From assembly GCA_039545275.1 (NCBI GenBank), contig BCHS01000015.1:316764-380763 (forward strand): a stretch of 64,000 nt of DNA, written 5' to 3'. The notes below the pieces were generated by a model, which did not search any database, was not told the origin of the DNA, and was given only the letters and a program-made list of their open reading frames with translations. Positions 9,252-18,586 of the stretch are shown here, one piece after another; the stretch's first letter is position 1, and every line of letters starts with the position of its first letter. The position numbers and the translations under genes were made by a program. The stretch comes from Pseudomicrostroma phylloplanum. Lineage: Eukaryota; Basidiomycota; Exobasidiomycetes; Microstromatales.

Positions 9252-11870
9252 TCAAGCAAGCTCCTTACGAGCCCGCTGGGTAGCGGCCATCATGGCCTGG
9301 AGCTGAGCAGTGCACTCGTCCCAAGTCCTGGTCTTGAGACCACAGTCGGGGTTGATCCAGACCTTGTCGAAGCCGACGACCTCTACAATTCGCTTGATCT
9401 TCTCGAACTGCTCCTGCTCGGGGGCGACACGGGGGCTGTGGATGTCAAAGACACCGGGGCCAATGTCGTTGACACCCTCGTCCTTCTTGTCACCGGTGAA
9501 GACCTTGAGGAGCTTCTCGTCCGACTTGGAGTTCTCAATGGAGATCATGTCGGCGTCCAGAGCAAAGACGGCGGCAATGCAGTCCTCGAAGCTGGAGTAG
9601 CAGAAGTGAGAAGCAGTGTTCATCTCGTCGGAGACACCCGCGGCGGACAGACGGAAAGAGTCGACGGCCCAGCCGAGGTAAGAGTCCCAGTCGGACTTTC
9701 GCAGGGGCAGACCCTCACGGAGAGCGGGCTCGTCGATCTGCACCGACACAATACCGGCCTTCTCCAGGTCGCACACCTCGTCACGGAGAGCCAGAGCAAT
9801 CTGCTTCGACTGCAGGTCACGAGAAATGTCGTCACGAGGGAAGGACCAGTTGAGGATGGTCACGGGACCAGTGAGCATTCCCTTCATGACCTTCTTGGTG
9901 AGGCTCTGAGCGTACTGCGACCATCGCACAGTCATGGGCTGAGGTCGAGAAACGTCGGAGACGACAATGGGCGGTCGGACGTATCGAGAACCGAAGGACT
10001 GGACCCAACCGTTCTGAGTGAACTCGAATCCGTCGAGGAGCTCACCGAAGTACTGGACCATGTCGTTCCTCTCGGGCTCACCGTGCACGAGGACATCCAG
10101 GCCAAGAGCCTCCTGGCGCTTGACGACGTCGGCAATCTCGTTCTCGAGGAACTTCTCGTACTGGGCCTGGTCGATCTCACCCTTGTTGAAGCGAGCACGC
10201 TGGCTTCGGATCTCCTTGGTCTGGGGGAAAGAACCAATGGTGGTGGTGGGGAGAGCGGGCAGGTTGAGGCGCTTCCTCTGGACCTCCCTTCGCACGGCAA
10301 AGGGCGACTTTCGGTTGAGGTCCTCGGGCTTGATGGCAGCCACACGGTCACGGACGGCAGAGTTCGAGTTCTTCTCGAAGTCACGTCGGGCCTTGATCGA
10401 TCGCTCGTTCACCTCCAGACGGTCAGCAGCGGTGCTGGGGTCACGGAGGGCGGCAGCGAGAGTAGCGACCTCACCACACTTCTCAGTGGCAAAGGAGAAC
10501 CAGTCGAGGACCTCGGCAGAGAGCTTCTTCTCGTTCTTGATAGTGTAAGGAGTGTGGAGGAGAGAGGAGCTGGTGGCGATCTGGACACGCTCAGCCTTGT
10601 TGCCCAGCTGGGCGACGACGTCCTTGGCGATCTTGAGAGAGGCGGCCAGGTCGTTCTTCCAGATGTTTCGGCCGGAGACGAGACCGAGGGAGAGGACAGT
10701 GTCCTTCTTGGCAAAGGCGCTGACGACGTTGTTCAGGGCGTTGGGGGCAGAGTAGACGTCGACGTGGAAACCGGCAATGGGCAGGTCCTTGACGAAGTTG
10801 ACGTTGTCATCGACACGGCCGAAGTAGGTGGTGAGGAGGGTCTTGATCTCGGGCACCTGGCTGGCGAAGAGCTCGTAGGTAGACTTGAACTGGCTAGCGT
10901 ACTTGGCACCGTCGTCCATGCAGAGGACGGGCTCGTCGATCTGGACCCAGTCGGCACCGGCGGCGGCAAGCTTCTTGAGGAGCTCGACGTAGACGGGGGC
11001 CAGCTTCTCGAGGAGAGAGACGGTGTCCAGGTTGGGGTTCTGGGCCTCACGCGCAGCCTTACCCAACCAGAGGAGGGTGATGGGTCCGACGAGGACGGGG
11101 CGGGCGTTGTAGCCGGCCTCCTTGGCCTCGACGAAGTCATCAACGGGCTTGGTGTTGTTGAGCTTGAACTCGAGCTTCTCGTGGAGCTCGGGGACGAGGT
11201 AGTGGTAGTTTGAGTTGAACCACTTTCGCATCTCGTTGGCGGGGAGGTCGACGCCGCCCTTCTGGTGTCCACGGGCCATGGCGAAGAAGGTGTCGAGGGG
11301 GCTCAGACCGGACTTGGCGTAGGCGGAGGGGATGATGTTGAAGGTGTTGGAGAAGTCGAGGATGTGGTCGTAGAGGGTGAAGGTACCGGTGGGGATGACA
11401 TCGACACCCTGGCTCTTGATGATCTCGTAGGTGTGGAGCCTCTGCTGCTTGGCAACCTTGAGGAGCTCATCAGCCTGGATCTTGTCAGACCAGTAGGCCT
11501 CGAGAGCCTTCTTGACCTCACGCTGAGGTCCGATACGGGGGAAACCGAGAACGGAAGAGGCGCTGAGAGGAGAGAGAGGCACGTGGGGCAGAGTGTGATG
11601 GGTAGAATGTCAGCATCGCAGCGTGGGTAGGGGAAGGTGGTCCGTCTATGAGCGTACAATTCCTCCCCATGACCGAAGTGACTCCCATGTTCTATATGTG
11701 ACCTCCCTGACCTCTCTAATAGCAATGCTCGACTACCTCGATGCCTTCGAGCTGCCCGCTCACGCATACATTTGCTCTACCACCTTTCAGCTGCAACTCC
11801 AACTCTCTCCCTAGCACTCGAGGTTCTGTGCTCTGCTGATAGCTACAAGCTCTTTAAGTACTCACGCCAT
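9252..11870 (-). CDS. MET6: Cobalamin-independent methionine synthase
   Basis: 5-methyltetrahydropteroyltriglutamate-homocysteine methyltransferase, the last step of methionine synthesis, cytosolic. The coding region has a 5-nt first exon (ATGGC, 11870-11866), a 303-nt intron (11563-11865, GTGAGT donor, CTCTCAG acceptor) and one long exon to the stop at 9252; 771 residues, the usual family length. The spliced start reads MAASSVLGFPRIGPQREVKK, which restores the conserved VLGFPRIG start. The apparent start at 11582 is a GTG inside the intron and is not credible. Zinc ligands H654, C656, E678 and C742 are visible in HFCYSSF, ISIEN and NPDCGLKTR. Strong codon bias indicates high expression. A CACGTG box lies in intron 1. 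Confidence 0.95.
11580..11585. promoter_or_regulatory. CACGTG box in MET6 intron 1
   Basis: Palindromic CACGTG about 17 nt before the intron 1 acceptor. In yeasts this is the Cbf1-Met4 site of methionine genes; whether it works from inside an intron here is inference. Confidence 0.35.
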
Positions 11871-12800
11871 TTTGTTCCAAATAGCTCTAGGGAGGATTCT
11901 ATGTGTGGTATAAAGGAGGGGAGACAGAGCTAAACGATGAACGGTGTAGCAGTGTCGTGTGATGGTAAGGAAGGGGAGGAAACGTTGTGTCGCGCCCGCT
12001 GCCTCTTGGAAGATCGAGGAAGAAGTGAAAGTGGCAGGCAGAGGCACAGGAGGCACATGGGCCCAGGCGCAGGCAGAGCAGAGCGCAAAGGCCAAGCCAA
12101 GTGGGCAGACGCACGACGCAGGGTATGCTCTGCTTTCTTCTTCTTCGCGCGCGCGCTTAGGCGGCTTAGCAGAGGCAGCCAGCCAGGCACCTCTCGGGGC
12201 GGGGCGCAGGCGGAGCCCACGAGGTCGGTAGTGGCCGCTGCCTGCACACGCCATATTCTGCCGACCAGGCGCAAGGCGAACTGACTACCACGTCTGCCAG
12301 GCGCATGGCATGGCTCCTGCTCCGGCCTCCTCACCTCGCCTCTCTGTCCCGCCCACGTTTCCTTGCTGCTGCCCACATGGACAAGTACGGGCCACTCTCG
12401 TTTTTCTTCCAAATGAACATAAATTTTATTCAAGTGGAAAAGACTATGTGTGGTAGAATATGAGAGTATAGATGTGAAGAAATATAGAGACACCCGAGCT
12501 TGATCGTGTTTGAAGCCGCAAACGGGAGGGGAGAGACTGAAACGATATGACAATCGGGAGAGAGCGGGCGTGTGTCGTCAAGTGAGAATGCGAAGCTGGA
12601 CAGTAATAGTACAATGGAGAAGGGATGGGATGACAGTCAACGCATTTGAGAAGCCCCGGGGGGCCTCAGTCCATGCCATGGACAGTATGAGTAGCTATAC
12701 AAGGAAACGATGACAATCGAAAGATTTACAATGGGAAGGTTGGTAGAGAGCCGCACTCTCGGGCAGCGACATGCCTCTAAGAAGACTGAGGGAGGGCGCT
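11871..12800. other. Intergenic, MET6 promoter and bZIP 3' region
   Basis: About 930 nt with MET6 promoter nearest 11871 and the bZIP 3' end near 12800. It has a CG-alternating tract near 12149 and an AT-rich spot near 12420. No open frame looks coding. Confidence 0.6.
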
Positions 12801-14735
12801 TCATTGCTCTGCCTTGATGGAAGCCCCACGGTGACCGCCAGGCCTGGCTCCGCCCCTGCTCTTCAGCTCGCCGAAGCGACCCCTGTGGTCCAGCATGGCC
12901 ATCAGGCCGTCGAGTGCACACACGTCGACCTCCAGAGGTGCACCGCTACCGCTACCCTGGGCATTGACCGTGGCAATGTTCGCAGCCGGAATCGAGTTGA
13001 TCAACTCCTCCAGCTCGCCCATGTCGGTGCGCAAAAAGACGGGATGCTGAGCCAGACGGCTGTAGGCCGTGTTGGGTGTGATTCGCTCACCTCGAGGAGA
13101 ATTGTTGCGAGAGCCGCCGGCACTGCTGTCGTCGGAGGAGACGTCGGACTTCATCTCCATCCAGTTTATCCCACGGCTGGACTGGCCATCCGACATCTGG
13201 CGGCGATTGTACTGCTGCTGGCCTCGCTGCTCTCCGGCACGAATCGCTCGACGCTCCAAGATCCGGAGGAACACCTGAATGTGCTCAGCGGGGCTCAGCT
13301 GTGCGGCTGAGGGTCCGTTGTTGTACTGCTTGTAGTTCCCGCTGTTGCTAGCTGGCTCTTTGCCGTTCTTGAGATCAGCACCTGCCTGACTCAAAGGATC
13401 GTGATTGTTGGACGTGGCGAGAGCAGGTGTGAAGCCAGTGGGCATGTTGCTATTGAAGTTGTAGTTGCCGCCAGGGGTGTGTCCGCTGGTGAGGAAGGCA
13501 CTGATATCAAAGGGAGACTGCGAGCCATTGTTGAGTTGACCAGCTGACGCCTGAGCGACAGCATTGGCCTTGTCATCCAAATAGTTGTCCCCACCGAACA
13601 TTCCTCCGCCGTGAGCATCCCACCAGCTCTGCTCTGGTGCAGGCTCGTTGGAGAGATTGACGGCGAAGGGAATGGGGTTTGGGTTGAGCAAAGCGTCGTT
13701 CTGGTGAGGGCGATGAGCCATGCCATAGCCGCTATGAATACTCGGTCCTTGGTTTGGCTTGAGGAAAGCAGATCCTCCGCCTTGGGCCTGATTCTGCTGC
13801 TGCTGCTGATCTGGCTGGGCATTGTTCGACTGGCCACCCAGCATGCCCATCAACGAGCTAAAAGTGCCGGGTGTAATGCCATCCCTCGAGGCGAGGTGCG
13901 CATTATCTTGCTGCTGCTGTTGCGGATGAGGCTGTAGCTGAGATGACATTGACTGCTGCTGCTGCTGTGCTTGTCCGCTCTGAGCGTTAGCGTCGGGGAA
14001 GGTGAGCGACAGCAGACCGTTGCCGCGGCCGTCACCAATGCGACCACTGCTCATCGATCGACCCAGGGACTTTCTGGCCTCTGACTGGAGCGATTGATGT
14101 TGGTTATTGTCGCTGCTCTCCCACTGGGGGGCGCGGCTTGCGTCGTTCCAGCGCACCGTCATCGCATCCTCCTGAGGGATATAGGCGGGGAGACCACTGG
14201 GATCCAGCATGCCTGGGTTGACAGATCCCGGAGGTGCCTCCATGGCAGTGTACTGCTGCTGATTGGGAGGTGCGATTGATGATGACTGCTCTTGACGATG
14301 GCTGCTGTCGGAGGAACTCTCGCCATTGCTGTCCTCGTATGCGCCGTCACTGATACCCTCGAGTGCGCCTGCGATCATGTTGCCATATCCCAGTCGTACC
14401 AGCAGGGCCCTTAAGGCCTCGTTCTCGTCCTTGAAGCGCCTAGCCATGTTCTGCAACTCGGCATTGGCCTCGAGACCCATCTGGTCAAAGCGCCTACATC
14501 TCTCCTCGAGGTCCTTGACCCTAGCCTCTCTTCGCTTACGGAACTCTCGTTGAGCCTTGCGATTCTGTAGCGTGCGCTTCGTAACGGGCGGCTCGCCAGG
14601 CTTTGTGCTGGGCACTAGCTCTGATCCCGAGCCTCCAACAAATCGAGACGAGTTGCCCTCATCATGGAGCTCGTCGTCAATGGAGGAAGAAGGAGAGCTG
14701 GCCTTGCGCTTGTAGGATATGTGTGAGGGAGCCAT
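12801..14735 (-). CDS. bZIP transcription factor, YAP/AP-1-like
   Basis: Single-exon gene, 644 residues from the ATG at 14735; the 23 codons upstream in frame begin with a TTG and are probably leader. The basic region is at residues 53-75 (KRTLQNRKAQREFRKRREAR) with the NxxAQ..FR signature of the fungal YAP/Pap1 class, followed by a leucine-zipper-like helix to about residue 112. The rest is Gln/Asn/Ser-rich and disordered, with several polyQ stretches, as in activation domains. Residues 590-640 form a compact conserved-looking C-terminal block (PVFLRTDMGELEELINSIPA) with only one cysteine, so a Yap1-type redox cysteine domain is not evident. A nuclear role in stress or metabolic control is inferred. 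It is divergent to the aldo-keto reductase across 1.8 kb. Confidence 0.82.
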   Translation of the reverse strand: MAPSHISYKRKASSPSSSIDDELHDEGNSSRFVGGSGSELVPSTKPGEPPVTKRTLQNRKAQREFRKRREARVKDLEERCRRFDQMGLEANAELQNMARRFKDENEALRALLVRLGYGNMIAGALEGISDGAYEDSNGESSSDSSHRQEQSSSIAPPNQQQYTAMEAPPGSVNPGMLDPSGLPAYIPQEDAMTVRWNDASRAPQWESSDNNQHQSLQSEARKSLGRSMSSGRIGDGRGNGLLSLTFPDANAQSGQAQQQQQSMSSQLQPHPQQQQQDNAHLASRDGITPGTFSSLMGMLGGQSNNAQPDQQQQQNQAQGGGSAFLKPNQGPSIHSGYGMAHRPHQNDALLNPNPIPFAVNLSNEPAPEQSWWDAHGGGMFGGDNYLDDKANAVAQASAGQLNNGSQSPFDISAFLTSGHTPGGNYNFNSNMPTGFTPALATSNNHDPLSQAGADLKNGKEPASNSGNYKQYNNGPSAAQLSPAEHIQVFLRILERRAIRAGEQRGQQQYNRRQMSDGQSSRGINWMEMKSDVSSDDSSAGGSRNNSPRGERITPNTAYSRLAQHPVFLRTDMGELEELINSIPAANIATVNAQGSGSGAPLEVDVCALDGLMAMLDHRGRFGELKSRGGARPGGHRGASIKAEQ

Positions 14736-16541
14736 GGGGACAAAGCGTTGGATGTGGGTGGTTGTGGTCGTGGGTGCACCAGCGAGGAAGCGGAAGCCAG
14801 TCAAGCGGGGTGAATGGACCCTCGTGCTTTGAATCTGACCAACGTCCAGGTCAGACTGGGCGTCGTGTGCACGTAGCTTGGCCCTGTCAAAGGTCAGACG
14901 ATGAGTGGGTGTGGGGTGGGGGATAACCGCTATTGGGCGGGGCAGCTGACGTGCGGTGTGAGGGAGGGTACGAAGGACCGTTGGTCGTAGTGATCAATAC
15001 GGACTGGTGCAGTGGTAGCGATGGGTGAGGCTATTACCAGGAGGATAAGAGGGCAAGTGGGTAATATGCGGCCGGGAGAGAGGGCGGAACGATGAAGGAA
15101 GAGAGTCGGGGCTGGTAGTCATGCAGCACGGCGAGCGCCCTAGTGCGATTGTGACCGGCTCCACACTCTGCCTGCGTCTGAGCAGACGCCGAGACCAGGC
15201 CGAATCCTCGATCGATCGCCTCAGGCCTCCGGGCGCCCTGGTGGAGGACCCGTTGCTTTTCTCCCTCTCGGCCTGGCTCCTCAACTGCCGTCCACTACTG
15301 GCTACAAGCGCACTACCTGCATCTCCCAAGAAGACCCGAAGGCGACGAAGAAGCTCTGCAGCGGAAAGGTACACACAGTCAGAGTGAGATCTAGAGAGGC
15401 CGTCAGAGTCCAGGCGCCCGCCTGCCTTGCTAGCCTACTCTAGTCTCCAAATTTGAATCGTCGTGCGGGGCCTCCAATCCAACGTAGGCGGTAGCGGGCA
15501 GAGCTTTGCCACTCTGAGTCTAGCTCTGAGGGCAAGCGAGGACTACGCGGAAGTAGTCTAGGCGTAGCAGGTGTCGTCGGTCAGGGGGTTCTGGCCGAGT
15601 AGAGACGAGACCCTGCCCTGCAGTGAGGGTCCATGATCGGTCGAGCCAAGGGCCTTGCTCACCTAATACTCCTGATCGGATCGGAGAGTCAACCCACCGA
15701 GGCCGAGCGCTGCTTACCTGACGTCATGTCCGAGCGGATCTTCCCGCGTTTTTCACGCAATCCGCTGCATCTCCTCTCCGAAACGTGGTACAGGGAAGTG
15801 TGCGCACCGATCGGACAATCCCAGAGCCAGGCGGGGTGGGTGGGTGAGAGGGACATCGCAGAGACACTTCACGCAGTCGAATCGATGCGATGCGCCGCCC
15901 CAATGAATTCTTCCGAGAGGGCTGAACCGATCGATGACTACCAGGCGCAGCCGCAATTGGGGCGACATAGGATGCGGACATATACTTTCTCCCTTGGCTG
16001 AACCGGAAGAAAAGAAAAAACCTCCTCTACCGACGAGGGTTTTGCTGCAGGGTGTGGCAGCCTCTGTGCTCCTCCGTCCTGGTGCGCTTGTGTTCCGGAA
16101 GAAGCGCCCTGATGGCTATCGGAACCCCCGTGCCTTGTTGCTGGCATGGGCGGAGGTGATGCTGGGATTGATGTGTGCCAACAGCAATGAGGGCTGCTTG
16201 CGTCCTGTTTGCATCCCCCCCGCTGCCTCCCTCTGCTCTGCTGCTGCAGTACGGCAGGGTTGATGAGTTGGGTGACGCTCACGATTTCAGTCTCAGTGGC
16301 CTGTGAGCTGCGTGTGTGCTCCATCTGAAGATCCGCCCAGTGCGCAGGGGCGGCGGCGCGTAGGGCGGGCGGGGGCTGCTCCCGAGGCTTCCTGGATATG
16401 CACCACCGTCATCGCGTGGCTCCCTCGCTGAACTGTGGCCCTTTTCACTTCGCTTAACGTTGGCCTTCACCCCTTCTTCTTCTTGTACCATTCCAGACGA
16501 TCCAACACTTTTCCCACCAACACATACCCACATCATACACA
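14736..16541. other. Long divergent intergenic region, bZIP / aldo-keto reductase
   Basis: About 1.8 kb shared upstream region. It holds bZIP leader sequence, a TGACGTCA palindrome at 15719-15726 and a C-rich leader just before 16542. Open frames inside it look random. Unusually long for this window. Confidence 0.6.
15719..15726. promoter_or_regulatory. CRE-type palindrome TGACGTCA
   Basis: Perfect 8-nt site bound by CREB/ATF and some YAP bZIP factors, located between a bZIP gene and a reductase gene. Function is inferred only from the motif and place. Confidence 0.35.
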
Positions 16542-18165
16542 AGTGAGTCTCAGAGCCGGGGAGACACAGAGCCGACAAGCGACAGGTGCCTGCTCCAGCA
16601 GCGTCACAGCACCTCGTCGCTGGGTGTGTCTTGCTGCAACTCGAAAGGACACGAGCTGATCGATTTTCACCACGTTCTACCATCCTTCGCTTTGCAGTGG
16701 CTCCCGTTAACGCTAACCTCGCTGAGGACGTGAGTTTGATTCACAGCAGCCAGTCTCGAGGCAACCTCTGCACAGCTTGCTCACCCACCATTCCTCCACC
16801 GTCGTCTTTGCCGCCATTGCTTATCTTCAGATCTCCGCCGGCAAGGGTGAGTTACCCGGCGCTCAATATACAGCCGGCTCTTTTGCAGACCTTGTCAATT
16901 GACACAAGAAATCCCCTCTTTGCCTGTTTATCGCACACAGCCTCTGCCTCTGACATCCAGAAGCTCGCTTCCAACCCCTCGTCGGGTGCTGGCGTCAAGG
17001 TCGGAGAGAATGTCTCTACCGCCATGACCAAGCTCAACAACGGCAACCTCATCCCCTCTGTGAGTATTTTGCGCAAGCACGGCGACGGCTGCTCGCTCGC
17101 ATGCGCTGTGCGCTGTGCGGGACGCAGTATTTTTCATTCGCCAGAGTCGATTTCTAATTGCAGCTCCACTATCCTTCTTCGCTCTTTTCCAGGTCGCTCT
17201 CGGTGTGTACAAGGCCCCCAACGACAACACCACTGAGCAGGCCGTCGAGTGGGCTCTTGACGCCGGTTACCGTCACATTGACGGTGCTGCCCGATACGCC
17301 AACGAGGAGGCCGTCGGAAAGGCCCTCAAGAACTGGTGCGCCAAGAGCGGTGTGCCCAGGGAGCAGATCTTTGTCACCTCCAAGCTCTGGGACGCTGACC
17401 ACGAGCGTGCCGAGGATGCCATTGCCGACTCGCTGAAGAAGCTCCAGCTCGAGTACATGGACATGTACCTCATCCACTCCCCTGGAAACATGGGTGAGGA
17501 GGCCCGAATCAAGGCCTGGAAGGGTCTCGAGGACGCCGTCGACAAGGGACTCATCAAGAACATTGGTGTCTCCAACGTGAGTGCAGCAGACGGCCAAGCG
17601 GATAAGCGATGCGGACAAAGAGGCAGATGACTGACTAGAAGCGTCCTTTTCCCTTTTATATCCACAGTTCGACGTCGAGGAGCTCGACCACCTGATGCAG
17701 CACGTGCGCATCAAGCCCGCTGTGAACCAGATTGAGTCGCACCCCTTCTTCCAGCACGAGGAGCTGCGTGAGGCCACCATCTCTCGTGGTATCCACATCC
17801 AGGCCTACTCTCCCATGGCCCAGGGTGCCGCTCTGGACCGAAGCGAGATCAAGACCATTGCTACCAAGCACGGCAAGACCCCCGCCCAGGTCCTCCTCCG
17901 ATGGGGCCTACAGATCGGCAACATCATCCTGCCCAAGTCCCTCACCCAGCACCGAATCATCTCCAACGCCCAGCTCTTCGACTTTGAGCTGGACGCCGAT
18001 GACATGGAGCTCCTCAACTCCCTCGACGAGGGTATGAAGATGGGCAAGCTCGGACCCGCTGGAACAAGTCAGCCCGCTTCGCCAAACGCTACCAAGCCCA
18101 ACTCGCGCAGGTCTTCCGGAAGCGGTGGACTGTCTGGTGGTGCTCTGAAGATGACCTCCAACTAG
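16542..18165 (+). CDS. Aldo-keto reductase (GCY1-like) with intron-split start codon
   Basis: NADPH-dependent aldo-keto reductase, 349 residues. Proposed exons: 16542 (the A of ATG), 16698-16729, 16831-16846 (16 nt), 16941-17059, 17193-17576 and 17668-18165. All junctions are GT-AG and keep one frame; the spliced start reads MAPVNANLAEDISAGKASAS. Catalytic tetrad D86, Y91, K120 and H151 is visible in GYRHIDGAARYANE, FVTSKLW and MYLIHSP; the NADP-binding end is in IILPKSLTQHRI. The C-terminus carries a Ser/Gly-rich tail beyond the usual family end. Codon bias is strong throughout, including the short 5' exons, which supports them as coding. Alternative: translation from the internal ATG at 17025 (MTKLNNGNLIPS), which would give an ordinary 305-residue enzyme. 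Substrate is unknown. Confidence 0.85.
16543..16697 (+). other. Intron splitting the aldo-keto reductase start codon
   Basis: A 155-nt interval with donor GTGAGT and acceptor TTTGCAG. Joining its flanks gives ACACA-ATG-GCT, a good initiation context, and opens the frame into the conserved enzyme. Confidence 0.7.
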
Positions 18166-18586
18166 ATATTGGAGGATGTCCGGGCGTAGGAGGAGAGAGA
18201 GAGAGGGGAAGAAGAAGGAAGGTGTTGCGATATGCTTGTATATCAGCTCTGACGCGCAGATGCGTTGCGTTATAAATTCTAGACTCGCGTAGTGCACTCC
18301 GATCTGTCTGCAGTCGACGTCCTGTGCCAGAAATCGCAGACAGGTTCTGAATTCATTTCGGTGACTATGAGTGACACTGGCAAGATGAGGGACATGTGAG
18401 CAGGCGCTTGGTCGCACAGCGACTCTCTGTGTGGGGGTACAGTAACTGTTTCAAGATTGACAAGAGCTGAGAAGAGGAATGGGCCCGGGCGGGCGTTGAG
18501 TGTGGTCGAGGGACAGGAGATCTCCACCGAAGCATCTACATTCGCGTCTGGGCAAGTCCGGGTCCGAGGCTTCCGCATGCCTATGA
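18166..18586. other. Intergenic, aldo-keto reductase 3' end to decayed gene
   Basis: A purine-rich stretch follows the stop (18185-18225). The rest is unremarkable. No gene seen. Confidence 0.55.

Noticed and set aside
9198..11213. 671-codon open frame on the plus strand over MET6
   Set aside because: It is antisense to a gene with extreme codon bias; the translation is Leu/Val/Asp/Gly-rich with no domain, as expected for a shadow frame.
11563..11582. MET6 start at the GTG at 11582
   Set aside because: The CTCTCAG before the conserved SSVLGFPRIG is a splice acceptor and a 5-nt ATG exon with GTGAGT donor exists at 11866-11870.
12801..14804. Start of the bZIP gene at 14804
   Set aside because: The first codon there is TTG; the ATG at 14735 has a good context and precedes the bZIP domain.
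15121..16001. Small genes in the bZIP/aldo-keto reductase intergenic region
   Set aside because: Open frames there have no codon bias, no domains and no consistent splice sites.
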